Made by a program: the position numbers and the translations under genes | NCBI GenBank assembly: GCA_964544145.1 | Contig: CAZJAT010000005.1 | Coordinates: forward strand, 22,048 to 86,047 | Length of the DNA stretch: 64,000 nt | Source: CAZJAT01 sp964544145 | Lineage (GTDB): Bacteria; Hydrothermota; 32-111 | Direction: 5' to 3' | Part shown: positions 41,422 through 50,325 of the stretch, piece by piece | Layout: each line of letters opens with the position of its first letter | Position numbering within the stretch: position 1 is the first letter of the stretch | Notes under the pieces: generated by a model | Databases searched by the model: none | Told to the model about the DNA's origin: nothing | The model's input: only the letters and a program-made list of their open reading frames with translations

Positions 41422-42483
41422 TTATTTAGCTATTGCCGGAATTACTTGGTTTATATCAATCTGATGTTCACTTCCATCCTCAAATACGGCAATCATATAT
41501 GATTTGTATGCAGGGTTCAACAGGTTGTTCGGATCCCATATTACACCCTCAAGGTCAGCTGCATGAACACCGTCTTTGGTTAATTCTCCAGTAAATTCAA
41601 TCTTGGTATATTCGATTGTCTGTCCACCATAAGGTCCATCAACATATTCGGGGTCTTCAGTATCAATGTCAATCTTCCATCCAGTATCATATTCAACAAC
41701 AAGATTGACAGTCTCGTCTCCGGTTGATGTTATTGTGTATTCAACCCATTCATCATTGATTTCATCCTCTACACGGAAATTTGCTTCATCAACAACAAGC
41801 ACATAATCATCAATGGGATCATCTTCTGTATGTCCTTCATATCCGATTGTAATGTTGTATTCATCTGTGACGCCCCATGTTACTGATAGGTCAATGGGTA
41901 CATATTCATCATAGCCGAATTCATCAGTTTCTGTTGTGAATTCTGCATCAAATGTGATGTATACAAGCTCAGTATCATCAATGGAAAGTGTTATATCAAC
42001 TGTATTCGGTGTTTCCTCATCAGGGTCGCCTGCATAGTATGTAATACGGTCAAAGAGCAATTCGACGGAGTGTTCTTCATTGTCAATTGATGTGTCAATA
42101 AATGACCAGATGAAAAGGTATCCATCTGTAGGATATGAATCATCTGTCAGGATGAAATTGTATGATGTAGAATCATATTCATAGGTTCCGTATACAGTAT
42201 CAAGAAGTAATTTCGTATCCATATCACCGTTCATGAGATTGAATGGTATAAGATAATCTGCAGCTGTGCCGCCTTTGGAAAAGAAGTCAGTTGCAGCAGC
42301 CATAGCTAGCTCTGTATTCTCACCCTCAATATCATTTACACCTGCATTTACATCATCCTCAAAAGTATCAAGGAAATCCTCGATTTCTGTTTGTGTTACA
42401 TCCTGAGGCAGAAGAAAACAAGATGAAATTGAAAATACAAAAATAAGCAGTACTGCCATTAGAATGATTTGAGTTCTTTTCAT
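41422..42483 (-). CDS. lipoprotein, unknown function
   Basis: 353 residues from the ATG at 42483, chosen by AGGAGG at 42493-42498 (minus strand) and because it opens a lipoprotein signal with lipobox ISSC (Cys about residue 22). The mature part is very acidic (many D/E, DPDEETPNTVD, TEDDPIDD) and built of beta-strand repeats (YNITIGYEG, VNLVVEYD), likely a beta-sandwich or jelly-roll protein. No family was recognised. It is a single-gene unit with its own promoter and terminator, directly upstream of the cyclase gene. Confidence 0.7.
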   Translation of the reverse strand: MKRTQIILMAVLLIFVFSISSCFLLPQDVTQTEIEDFLDTFEDDVNAGVNDIEGENTELAMAAATDFFSKGGTAADYLIPFNLMNGDMDTKLLLDTVYGTYEYDSTSYNFILTDDSYPTDGYLFIWSFIDTSIDNEEHSVELLFDRITYYAGDPDEETPNTVDITLSIDDTELVYITFDAEFTTETDEFGYDEYVPIDLSVTWGVTDEYNITIGYEGHTEDDPIDDYVLVVDEANFRVEDEINDEWVEYTITSTGDETVNLVVEYDTGWKIDIDTEDPEYVDGPYGGQTIEYTKIEFTGELTKDGVHAADLEGVIWDPNNLLNPAYKSYMIAVFEDGSEHQIDINQVIPAIAK

Positions 42484-42516
42484 ATAATACCTCCTAATTA
42501 TATTCATTTTGATAAT

Positions 42517-42545
42517 ATTATATATATATATTTATGTATAGTCAA
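42517..42545 (-). promoter_or_regulatory. sigma70-like promoter of the lipoprotein gene
   Basis: On the minus strand TTGACT (42545-42540), 17-base spacer, TATAAT (42522-42517), with a predicted leader of about 27 bases before the ATG at 42483. Confidence 0.75.
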
Positions 42546-42585
42546 GTAGAGTAATAATTTATTAATAAAAATAAAAATATATCTA

Positions 42586-42614
42586 TTGATAAATCCTTTG
42601 AAATATCTTATTAT
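42586..42614 (+). promoter_or_regulatory. sigma70-like promoter of valS
   Basis: TTGATA (42586-42591), 17-base spacer, TATTAT (42609-42614), divergent from the lipoprotein promoter. No T-box or attenuator structure was seen in the short leader. Confidence 0.55.
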
Positions 42615-42641
42615 ATTAAATCAACATATATGAGGAGTCGT

Positions 42642-45197
42642 ATGGAAAAGCACTATGATTTCGCTTTAGCTCAGAAAAAATGGATAAAGAGATGGAAAGA
42701 AGAAAATACCTGGCATGCTGTAGCTGATAATAGAAAATCATACAGCATTGTAATACCGCCTCCCAATGTGACAGATATTCTTCATCTGGGACATGCTTTG
42801 AATAATACCATACAGGATATTCTGATTAGGTATAATCGAAATAAGGGATTCAATACAGAATGGTTGCCTGGAACCGATCATGCGGGTATAGCAACACAGG
42901 TTGTTGTTGAAAAACGTCTTGCAGTTCAGAACAGAACTAAGAATGATCTTGGAAGAGAATTGTTTGTTGATGAGGTATGGTCATGGGTTAATGACAGAAA
43001 GGATACAATACTGAAGCAATTAGAAGGTATTGGAGCATCATGTGATTGGGATAGAAAGAAATTTACACTGGATAGCGACCTTTCTGAAACCGTGGCAATA
43101 GTGTTTAAGAAATTATATGATGAAAAGTATATTTACAGAGGAACATATATTGTCAACTGGTGTCCAAGATGTCATACTGCATTGTCTGATGAGGAAGTTG
43201 AATATGAAAACAGAAACGGTAAATTATACTATTTGCGTTATCCGCTGAAAGATAAGAAAGAGCATATAATTATTGCTACAACAAGACCTGAAACAATGCT
43301 CGGAGATACAGGCATTGCCATTAATCCGAATGATGAAACAAAACAGCATCTAATCGGCAGTACTGTAATACTGCCATTAGTTAATAGGGAAATACCAATT
43401 GTCGCCGATAATTATGTTGATATGGAATTTGGTACCGGCTTTGTAAAGGTCACTCCTGCTCATGATCCCAATGATTTTGAAATAGGTAAACGTCATGGAT
43501 TGGAAGAAATAATTATTATGGATGAAAACGGAATAATCAATCATAATGGAAAAGAATACGAGGGATTGCGCAGGGAAGATGCAAGAAAGAAGATTATTGA
43601 TGATTTAGATGAGATGGGACTGATAGAAAGGATTGAAGATTATAATAATTCAGTAGGAACATGCTATAGATGTCATACCACAATAGAACCATATTTATCT
43701 GAACAGTGGTTTGTAAAAATGAGTGAACTTGCAAAACCTGCTTTGAGAGCTTCAGTAAATGGTGATATCTCATTTTACCCGACAAGGTGGAAAGGGGTTT
43801 ATGATCATTGGTTGAACAATATCAAGGACTGGTGTATATCGAGGCAGTTATGGTGGGGACACAGAATTCCTGTTTATTACTGTGATGACTGCAAAGAAGA
43901 ATTTGTAAGTATTAAGAAGGCTGTTGAATGTCCCAAATGTAAATCAAGTAATATCAGACAGGATGAAAATGTACTGGATACATGGTTTTCTTCATGGTTA
44001 TGGCCTTTCTCCACATTGGGATGGAAAGACAATACAGAGATATATAAGCAATTTTATCCTACAAATGTCATTGTTTCAGCCTCAGAAATACTATTTTTCT
44101 GGATAGCAAGAATGATAATAGCCGGATTGCATTTCACTGGGGAATTGCCCTTTAAAGATATTTATATTCACGGTACAGTTAGGGACGATAAAGGCCGCAA
44201 GATGTCTAAGTCCTTAGGTAATGGTATAGATCCTCTGGAAATCACATCTGAATTCGGTGCAGATGCATTAAGATTCTCATTGTTATATGTTGCAGGTCAG
44301 GGAAAGGATCCCAATATTAATAAATCAACATTTGAGCTTGGAAGAAATTTCGCCAATAAAATATGGAATGCAGTAAGATATATTCTCTTAAATGAAGAGC
44401 ATATATCAGTTGCAGAAACTGTTTCACCTGAAAATATATTTGACGGCTGGATACTCAGTAAATTGTATGAACTTGAACAATCAGCAGAAAAAAACCTTAA
44501 TTCATATAGATTCTATGATTATGTAAGGGATGTATATGATTTCTTCTGGCATGATTTCTGTGACTGGTATTTAGAGATTATCAAGGCAAATAGTGAAAGC
44601 AATAGGATTGCAATATACATTATAAACAGATTTATCTCACTATTAAATCCTATAATGCCATTTATTACTGAAGAGATAAATGAAATTTTGGGTAATAGTG
44701 AACCTATTCACAAAAAATCAATTGATAATACTGAATTTGAATTTAAAAATAATATTATAATGATGGAAACATTAAAATCCCTAATCACAAGTATTCGTAA
44801 TTTTACTGCCGAAACGGGAATGAATAATATTCAAATTATGACAAACAGTGAATCTGAATTTATATATGAACATCTTGAATTGATTAAGGCTTTAACAAAG
44901 AATAATGAATTGATAATAATAGAAAAAAAGCCGGAGAAAGCAATTCCTGCAGTATTCAATCAAGGTATGCTGTTTATACCATCACAGGATATAGAAAATC
45001 CTGAAATAATCTTGGATAATTATCGAAATGAACAGCTGACATTAAGCAAACAATTAGAAAAGACCCAAAACACTTTAAATAACGAGAATTTTCTTAATAA
45101 AGCTAATCCTGTCATAATTGAAGAAATGAGGATTAAAGCAAATACTTTAAAGGAGAAAATAAACAGAATCAATGTTATTATTGATTCTCTAAAATAA
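42642..45197 (+). CDS. valS: valyl-tRNA synthetase
   Basis: 851 residues from the ATG at 42642; the ribosome site GAGGAG lies at 42632-42637, so the earlier in-frame ATG at 42630 is unlikely. Class I motifs are HIGH-equivalent HLGH in PPNVTDILHLGHAL and KMSKS in GRKMSKSLGNG. The CP1 editing domain (RPETMLGDT) and C-terminal coiled-coil arm (from about residue 800) are present. A zinc-finger-like CX2C pair (NWCPRCHTAL, VECPKCKSS) occurs in the middle. It charges tRNA-Val with valine. It has its own promoter and is coupled to the flippase-like gene (TAATG overlap). Confidence 0.97.
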   Translation: MEKHYDFALAQKKWIKRWKEENTWHAVADNRKSYSIVIPPPNVTDILHLGHALNNTIQDILIRYNRNKGFNTEWLPGTDHAGIATQVVVEKRLAVQNRTKNDLGRELFVDEVWSWVNDRKDTILKQLEGIGASCDWDRKKFTLDSDLSETVAIVFKKLYDEKYIYRGTYIVNWCPRCHTALSDEEVEYENRNGKLYYLRYPLKDKKEHIIIATTRPETMLGDTGIAINPNDETKQHLIGSTVILPLVNREIPIVADNYVDMEFGTGFVKVTPAHDPNDFEIGKRHGLEEIIIMDENGIINHNGKEYEGLRREDARKKIIDDLDEMGLIERIEDYNNSVGTCYRCHTTIEPYLSEQWFVKMSELAKPALRASVNGDISFYPTRWKGVYDHWLNNIKDWCISRQLWWGHRIPVYYCDDCKEEFVSIKKAVECPKCKSSNIRQDENVLDTWFSSWLWPFSTLGWKDNTEIYKQFYPTNVIVSASEILFFWIARMIIAGLHFTGELPFKDIYIHGTVRDDKGRKMSKSLGNGIDPLEITSEFGADALRFSLLYVAGQGKDPNINKSTFELGRNFANKIWNAVRYILLNEEHISVAETVSPENIFDGWILSKLYELEQSAEKNLNSYRFYDYVRDVYDFFWHDFCDWYLEIIKANSESNRIAIYIINRFISLLNPIMPFITEEINEILGNSEPIHKKSIDNTEFEFKNNIIMMETLKSLITSIRNFTAETGMNNIQIMTNSESEFIYEHLELIKALTKNNELIIIEKKPEKAIPAVFNQGMLFIPSQDIENPEIILDNYRNEQLTLSKQLEKTQNTLNNENFLNKANPVIIEEMRIKANTLKEKINRINVIIDSLK

Positions 45198-46273
45198 TGT
45201 CTAATACTATAAAGAAAGGAATTAAATTATTCTTAGCGATAACAGTGATAACATTATTGGTATTGCTTATTATGACTGTATCAGATGAAACATTGAATTC
45301 GCTGAAGAGGATGCAGCCGATATATTTCCTTTATGCCTTCATTATGCTTGTAATATATTATTTTTTGGATGCAGTACGCATTAAGGTTATTTGCAGGGCT
45401 TTGGGATATAATGTTCCAATAAGAACAGGTTTGGATATAATCATTTCGGGGATATTCTTAGCAGCAGTAACACCATTTCAGACAGGTGGTTTGCCTGTTC
45501 AGCTGTATGTACTCAAACAGAGAAATATATCATATGGTGAAGGTTCATTGATTTTATTTATGAGGGGAGTTACAGCATTGTTTTTCTATATTGTAGCATT
45601 GCCATTTATATTTGGTATATATGCCAATGTGTTTTCATCTTCAATTGTCCAGAATCTTATAAAATATCTGCTAATTGCATATGGAGTTGCAGTTTTATTT
45701 TTTGTGTTTGCACTCTTTGCACCGGATAAAATTATACGTTTACTTTATAAATTTGACAGTTTCCTTAAAACGATCAAGGTGTTGAAATCTGACAAGATAA
45801 TTAGAGTTATCAATTGGTTTGAAGAAGAAGTGGAAATGTTTTTAAAAGGATTGAAGTTATTCTTCACCAAAAGAAAGCTATATATTTTTACATCGCTTAT
45901 TCTGACATTTATTTCATTTATATTTTTCTTTTCAATTGCATTGATTATACTGCTAGGATTGGGTGTGCCTGTTAAAAATCCTATAGAAGTAGTAAATCTG
46001 CAATTTCTTCATGCATTTTTAGTTATGTTTATGCCAACCCCGGGAGCCAGCGGGATATCTGAAACACTTTTTGCAACATTGTTCAGTTCAGTCTGCTCCA
46101 GGGAATTGCTTGGCATATATGCTATATTATGGAGATTCTTCACATTTTATTTAGGTGCTGCAATAGGTGGCTTCCTTACTCTGCACATTATAAACAGGTC
46201 AGGTAAATCCATTGAGGAATTAAAGGAAGAAAACTCATTAACATCACATAAAATTGATGAAGAAAAGAATTAA
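45197..46273 (+). CDS. flippase-like membrane protein (UPF0104/LPG synthase TM region), copy 1
   Basis: 358 residues with about eight transmembrane helices. TPFQTGGLPVQLYVLK and GEGSLILFMRGVTAL match the 'P.r.Gd..raxxL....' block of the AglD/UPF0104 (lysylphosphatidylglycerol synthetase TM-like) family, which includes lipid-linked sugar flippase-like proteins. PTPGASGISETLFATLF near the C-terminus is the conserved second motif. The start is the TAATG overlap with valS. Predicted inner-membrane protein in lipid or glycan export; substrate unknown. Confidence 0.85.
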   Translation: MSNTIKKGIKLFLAITVITLLVLLIMTVSDETLNSLKRMQPIYFLYAFIMLVIYYFLDAVRIKVICRALGYNVPIRTGLDIIISGIFLAAVTPFQTGGLPVQLYVLKQRNISYGEGSLILFMRGVTALFFYIVALPFIFGIYANVFSSSIVQNLIKYLLIAYGVAVLFFVFALFAPDKIIRLLYKFDSFLKTIKVLKSDKIIRVINWFEEEVEMFLKGLKLFFTKRKLYIFTSLILTFISFIFFFSIALIILLGLGVPVKNPIEVVNLQFLHAFLVMFMPTPGASGISETLFATLFSSVCSRELLGIYAILWRFFTFYLGAAIGGFLTLHIINRSGKSIEELKEENSLTSHKIDEEKN

Positions 46274-47252
46274 AATCGGTGTCCTACTTTTATTTTTCTG
46301 TACATTAATTGCATATATTACTTTAACTGCAGTTTTTGTCCGTGATGTACCGAGTCTCTCAATACTCGATTTAACATGGAACCGGGTAATTTTTATTGCA
46401 GTCTTATTTATATTATTGTATGTTTTTAACTCCTTGCGTGTTTTTGAATTAGCTAAGGCATTCACATCAACATTTACATTTAAAGATTCACTGATATTCA
46501 CTATGGGAGGAATCTTTCTCGGTCTCATTACCCCGTTTCAATCTGGAGGAATTCCCTTTCAGATATATCTGCTGAGTAAACGGGGTGTGCATGCAGGAGA
46601 GGGAGCATCGCTTCTATTTATAAGGGGCATTCAGTCTTTTCTGATATTCTTGATTACCATTCCATTCACATTTATTTTTTTCTCACAATTATTTGACAAT
46701 AATCTGGTGTCAGCTTTATTCAGATATTTATTGGGTTTCTATATTTCAGTTATTATAATTATCGGTATTGCCGTACTCTTTACAGAGGGATTAAAGAGAC
46801 TAGTATGTAAAATAAAACATAGGGGTCTGAAAGAAATATTACTGAAAGTGCTTGGGGAAACAAATAATTTCAAATATGGACTTGTAAATTACTTGAAAAA
46901 AGCAAAACTTCATTTTGTTTTTTCAACAGTATATACTGCACTATCACTCTATCTCATGTTCTCAATGACATATTTTATAGTTTTAATATGCGGAGGTAAA
47001 AATGATTTTTTCCTGTCATTTAACATTCAGCTTTTGTTAACATATTTGCTTGCTTTTGTACCCACACCCGGTTCGAGCGGTTTTGCGGAGGGCTCGGGTG
47101 CTCTGTTTTATTCAATACTGATTCCTAAGAACAATATTCTCATTTATATATTCATGTGGCGTTTGATTACCACATATATACCTTCTCTTATCGGATTTTT
47201 TTCCATTTCTGCGTATTTAAAGGCTTTCTTAGCTGAATATGATTCTACTTGA
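46257..47252 (+). CDS. flippase-like membrane protein (UPF0104 family), copy 2
   Basis: 331 residues, paralogue of the preceding gene, overlapping its 3' end by 17 bases. The start is the ATG at 46257. TPFQSGGIPFQIYLLS and GEGASLLFIRGIQ repeat the copy-1 blocks, and PTPGSSGFAEGSGALFYSIL repeats the C-terminal motif, with about eight transmembrane helices. The pair arose by tandem duplication and may form a heteromer or handle different lipids. The following nifS promoter overlaps its end. Confidence 0.85.
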   Translation: MKKRIKIGVLLLFFCTLIAYITLTAVFVRDVPSLSILDLTWNRVIFIAVLFILLYVFNSLRVFELAKAFTSTFTFKDSLIFTMGGIFLGLITPFQSGGIPFQIYLLSKRGVHAGEGASLLFIRGIQSFLIFLITIPFTFIFFSQLFDNNLVSALFRYLLGFYISVIIIIGIAVLFTEGLKRLVCKIKHRGLKEILLKVLGETNNFKYGLVNYLKKAKLHFVFSTVYTALSLYLMFSMTYFIVLICGGKNDFFLSFNIQLLLTYLLAFVPTPGSSGFAEGSGALFYSILIPKNNILIYIFMWRLITTYIPSLIGFFSISAYLKAFLAEYDST

Positions 47253-47278
47253 AAATTAAAAATAATCATATATATTAT
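47249..47278 (+). promoter_or_regulatory. sigma70-like promoter of the nifS-nifU-mazG operon
   Basis: TTGAAA (47249-47254), 18-base spacer, TATTAT (47273-47278), overlapping the end of the second flippase-like gene and followed by AAGGAG at 47291-47296 before the ATG at 47302. Confidence 0.5.
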
Positions 47279-47301
47279 TATTTACTAAATAAGGAGCAAA
47301 A

Positions 47302-48450
47302 ATGAATATATACTTGGATAACAATGCAACAACAATGATTGATGCAAGAGTCCTGGATAATATGAAAAGATATTTAAGTGATGTATATGGAAATTCATCA
47401 TCCCATCACGAAATCGGTCTTCAGGCAGGGACTTTGCTTAATGAGTCCAGGGAAAAAATTGCACATCTGATTAATTGTGATGCAGATGAAATCATCTTCA
47501 CCGGTTCAGGTACTGAAAGTGATAATATGGGGGTACGCGGATATATGAATAAATTCAAACCCGGAGAAGCTCATATTATTGTATCAGCGATTGAACATCC
47601 TGCGGTTCTTAATAATGCTAAACAATTGATTAAGGAGGGATATGCTGTTGATTTTGCTCCTGTTGGTATAGATTCTATTATTGATATGGATAAGCTAAAG
47701 GTATTGATTAAAGAAAACACAAAATTAATATCAGTGATGACAGCAAATAATGAAACAGGGTCATTGCAGCCTGTAAAGAAGATTGCAGAATTTGCAAAGG
47801 AAAAAGGGATTGTGTTTCATACAGATGCAGTGCAGACAATGGGAAAACTTCCTGTAGATGTGAAGGAAATCGGATGTGATATGCTCTCTGCGTCAGCGCA
47901 TAAATTCTATGGTCCCAAAGGTGTGGGTTTTCTTTATATTAGAAAGAATATAAGGATAATGCCTGTGATGTTTGGAGGGAGACATGAATACCAACTTAGG
48001 CCAGGTACAGTGAATGTCCCTTCAATAGCGGGTATGGCAGATGCCCTAGAATATGATTTAAAGGAATATGAGAGCAATAAGCTCAGGATACTTGCTTTGA
48101 GAGAAAGACTGAAGAATGGTCTGTTGTCAAATATTGACACAGTGAAGATCAATACACCTGAGAAATCAATATACAACACCCTTAATGTTTCATTACCTGG
48201 TCTTGAAGGAGAATCTATGCTGCTGGAATTAAATAGCAGAGGTGTTTATGTTTCCACCGGATCAGCATGTTCTTCAGACAGTCTGCAAGCATCACATGTA
48301 ATGATGGCAATGGGAAATGACCATCTGCATGCTCATGGTTCTTTACGCCTTTCACTAGGTAAGTATAATACTGAAGAAGAAATTGACTGTGCTGTTAAAA
48401 TCATAACAGAATCAGTAAACAGAATCCGGGAAATATCGCCCTATAAATAG
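47302..48450 (+). CDS. nifS: cysteine desulfurase (NifS/IscS type)
   Basis: 382 residues. The PLP lysine is in SASAHKFYGPKG and the persulfide cysteine in STGSACSSD; YLDNNATT at the N-terminus and HTDAVQ are further signatures. The enzyme removes sulfur from cysteine as an enzyme-bound persulfide for Fe-S cluster assembly. It is followed 9 bases later by the scaffold gene, the standard NifS-NifU/IscU pairing. AAGGAG at 47291-47296. Confidence 0.96.
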   Translation: MNIYLDNNATTMIDARVLDNMKRYLSDVYGNSSSHHEIGLQAGTLLNESREKIAHLINCDADEIIFTGSGTESDNMGVRGYMNKFKPGEAHIIVSAIEHPAVLNNAKQLIKEGYAVDFAPVGIDSIIDMDKLKVLIKENTKLISVMTANNETGSLQPVKKIAEFAKEKGIVFHTDAVQTMGKLPVDVKEIGCDMLSASAHKFYGPKGVGFLYIRKNIRIMPVMFGGRHEYQLRPGTVNVPSIAGMADALEYDLKEYESNKLRILALRERLKNGLLSNIDTVKINTPEKSIYNTLNVSLPGLEGESMLLELNSRGVYVSTGSACSSDSLQASHVMMAMGNDHLHAHGSLRLSLGKYNTEEEIDCAVKIITESVNRIREISPYK

Positions 48451-48459
48451 GAGAAAGAG

Positions 48460-48837
48460 ATGTATTCAAAAGAAGTAATAGAGCATTTTCGAAATCCGCG
48501 CAATGTCGGCAAAATGAAAGACCCCGATGGCATTGGACATGTAGGTAATCCGCAATGTGGCGATGAGATGATTATATATATTAAAGTGGATAATAATATA
48601 ATAGTAGATGTAAGCTTTGAGACATTCGGATGTGCGGCAGCTATTGCTTCATCATCAATGACAACAGAATTGGTAAAAGGCAAGAGTATAGAAGAAGCAT
48701 TGAAAATAACAAACAAGCAGGTAGCTGATAAACTCGGAGGATTACCTCAAAATAAAATACATTGTTCAGTATTGGCAGAGGACGGGATTAAATCAGCTAT
48801 TGATGATTATAATGAGAAAAAGAATGAAAGAGTTTGA
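48460..48837 (+). CDS. nifU: Fe-S cluster scaffold protein (NifU N-terminal/IscU-like)
   Basis: 125 residues with the three scaffold cysteines in NPQCGDEM, FGCAAAIAS and KIHCSVLA and the conserved Asp in the first motif. It receives sulfide from the cysteine desulfurase encoded just upstream and builds [2Fe-2S]/[4Fe-4S] clusters for transfer to targets. This short form lacks the NifU C-terminal domains. It overlaps mazG by 14 bases. Confidence 0.95.
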   Translation: MYSKEVIEHFRNPRNVGKMKDPDGIGHVGNPQCGDEMIIYIKVDNNIIVDVSFETFGCAAAIASSSMTTELVKGKSIEEALKITNKQVADKLGGLPQNKIHCSVLAEDGIKSAIDDYNEKKNERV

Positions 48838-49561
48838 TGATTTAATAGAGATTATCAGGCGTCTAAGGAAGGACTGCCCATGGGACAGGAAACAGACCCA
48901 TCATTCATTAAGGAAATATGCGGTTGAAGAGGCCTATGAATTGGTAGAGGCTGTGGAAAATGGAGATCCTCAATGGATAAAGGACGAGGTGGCAGATATG
49001 TTAACACAGGTCATGCTGCATACAGCAATAGCAGAAGAAACTGGAGAATTTGATTTTAAAGATATGCTTGAACATCATATTGATAAATTAAAGAGAAGGC
49101 ATCCCCATATTTTTGCTGACGCGTCAGCAGAAGACGAGAAGGAAGTATTGAAGAACTGGGTTAATATTAAGAAAAAGGAAAAAAATGATTATTCAGTTAT
49201 GGACAGTATTCCTGTGCTTCCAGCCCTGCTTTTGTCTGCGAAAATCCAGAAACGAGCATCAACAATGGGTTTTGACTGGGAAAATATAAGTGGGGTTTAT
49301 GATAAAATATATGAAGAGATAGAAGAGCTCAAGCAGGCCGAGACTATGGAACATGCTGAGGAAGAATTGGGGGATCTGCTCTTTGCTGTTTCTCATTTGG
49401 CAAATCATTTGGGTATAGACCCTGAGATTGCTTTAAAGCAAGCAGTAAATAAATTTATTTCACGATTCAGGGACGTTGAGAATGCAATAAATAAATCAGA
49501 GCATCAATTATCTATTGTAGAAATGGAAGAAATATGGCAGACAGCAAAACGAAAGGACTAA
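48824..49561 (+). CDS. mazG: nucleoside triphosphate pyrophosphohydrolase MazG
   Basis: 245 residues from the ATG at 48824, which gives the conserved MKEFDDLIEIIRRLR start; earlier in-frame ATG codons exist at 48803 and 48812. Two MazG helical domains: the first has CPWDRKQTHHSL and EEAYELVEA...EVADML (metal-binding Glu/Asp), the second resumes near EEELGDLLFAVS. MazG hydrolyses NTPs/dNTPs to monophosphates and can lower stress alarmone effects. Its stop overlaps that of the convergent gene by 4 bases (CTAA). Confidence 0.95.
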   Translation: MKEFDDLIEIIRRLRKDCPWDRKQTHHSLRKYAVEEAYELVEAVENGDPQWIKDEVADMLTQVMLHTAIAEETGEFDFKDMLEHHIDKLKRRHPHIFADASAEDEKEVLKNWVNIKKKEKNDYSVMDSIPVLPALLLSAKIQKRASTMGFDWENISGVYDKIYEEIEELKQAETMEHAEEELGDLLFAVSHLANHLGIDPEIALKQAVNKFISRFRDVENAINKSEHQLSIVEMEEIWQTAKRKD

Positions 49562-50274
49562 ATAGCCCCTTCGTTTGAATTGTTTTCCTTTTCTTCTGAT
49601 GGACTGTTGTCCGAAGTTTTTTTCTTGTTAAGCCCTAACTGATTCATAATCGTTTCCATATCAGCCTTAGTTTCATATCCTTTTGTATTTTTGTGCGACA
49701 AATCAATCTTTAATCCCCGGAGCATATATTTTATAAAATCCTCTTTGTCCATCTTCAATGCTGTAGGTCCTTTTGCTTCAATAAGGTCAATCCTTATCTT
49801 ATGTTTTTCAATTATTGAGGTTAATGGCAGCTCTTCATAATGGTCAAATCTTCTGTAGGATGATATATCAGCTTGAAATTTATTTGTATTTGTGTTGCTT
49901 ATTAAATCACTTCCATCATCAAAAACGGAAATAATGGATATGTAAGGTAAGTCAGAAAGTCCAAGATATTTCTGTATCACATTGGGTAGATTCTGGGATA
50001 CTAATGCAAAAAGATTATCATCGCTGAAGAAATATCCTCTATGATAATTGGGAAAGGCGATATTCTCTATTGTGTAATCAGTAAGTTTTTCTGCTCCCAA
50101 ACCAAGGATTTCCTTCTCTTTACTTAAAAAATATGATGTATTGATAGAAGGCATAATGGGTTTTTCCTTGATTGATGCTATTTCAGGAATATCAGTTAAT
50201 TCATTTTTCTTATACATTATGAATACATAGCCGACTACTGCAATGAGTATAATGAATACAATAATGAATAGCAT
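49558..50274 (-). CDS. membrane-anchored protein, unknown function
   Basis: 238 residues from the ATG at 50274, which follows a GGGAG site; an ATG four codons earlier overlaps that site. One N-terminal transmembrane helix (FIIVFIILIAVVGYVFIMY) is followed by a soluble domain with mixed alpha-beta pattern and an acidic, Ser-rich low-complexity tail (SPSEEKENNSNEGAI). No domain was recognised. It lies downstream of a multi-spanning membrane protein gene, separated by a long palindrome, and is convergent with mazG. Confidence 0.6.
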   Translation of the reverse strand: MLFIIVFIILIAVVGYVFIMYKKNELTDIPEIASIKEKPIMPSINTSYFLSKEKEILGLGAEKLTDYTIENIAFPNYHRGYFFSDDNLFALVSQNLPNVIQKYLGLSDLPYISIISVFDDGSDLISNTNTNKFQADISSYRRFDHYEELPLTSIIEKHKIRIDLIEAKGPTALKMDKEDFIKYMLRGLKIDLSHKNTKGYETKADMETIMNQLGLNKKKTSDNSPSEEKENNSNEGAI

Positions 50275-50291
50275 ACATACTCCCATTGTTA

Positions 50292-50317
50292 AGAGCAGGA
50301 CTTATAAGTCCTGCTCT
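50292..50317. terminator. 26-base perfect palindrome between membrane protein genes
   Basis: AGAGCAGGACTTA followed by its exact reverse complement (50292-50317). It lies after the stop of the membrane protein gene (50326) and before the start of the next gene (50274), both on the minus strand. No T-run follows in either direction, so it may be a hairpin that stabilises the upstream mRNA end or a processing site rather than a classic terminator. Confidence 0.5.
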
Positions 50318-50325
50318 GTTTACAA

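Noticed and set aside
42484..42641. T-box leader before valS
   Set aside because: The predicted leader is too short for a T-box and no specifier loop, T-box sequence or terminator was seen.
46244..46528. 94-codon minus-strand frame across the flippase-like gene junction
   Set aside because: Antisense to two overlapping well-supported membrane protein genes with no ribosome site.
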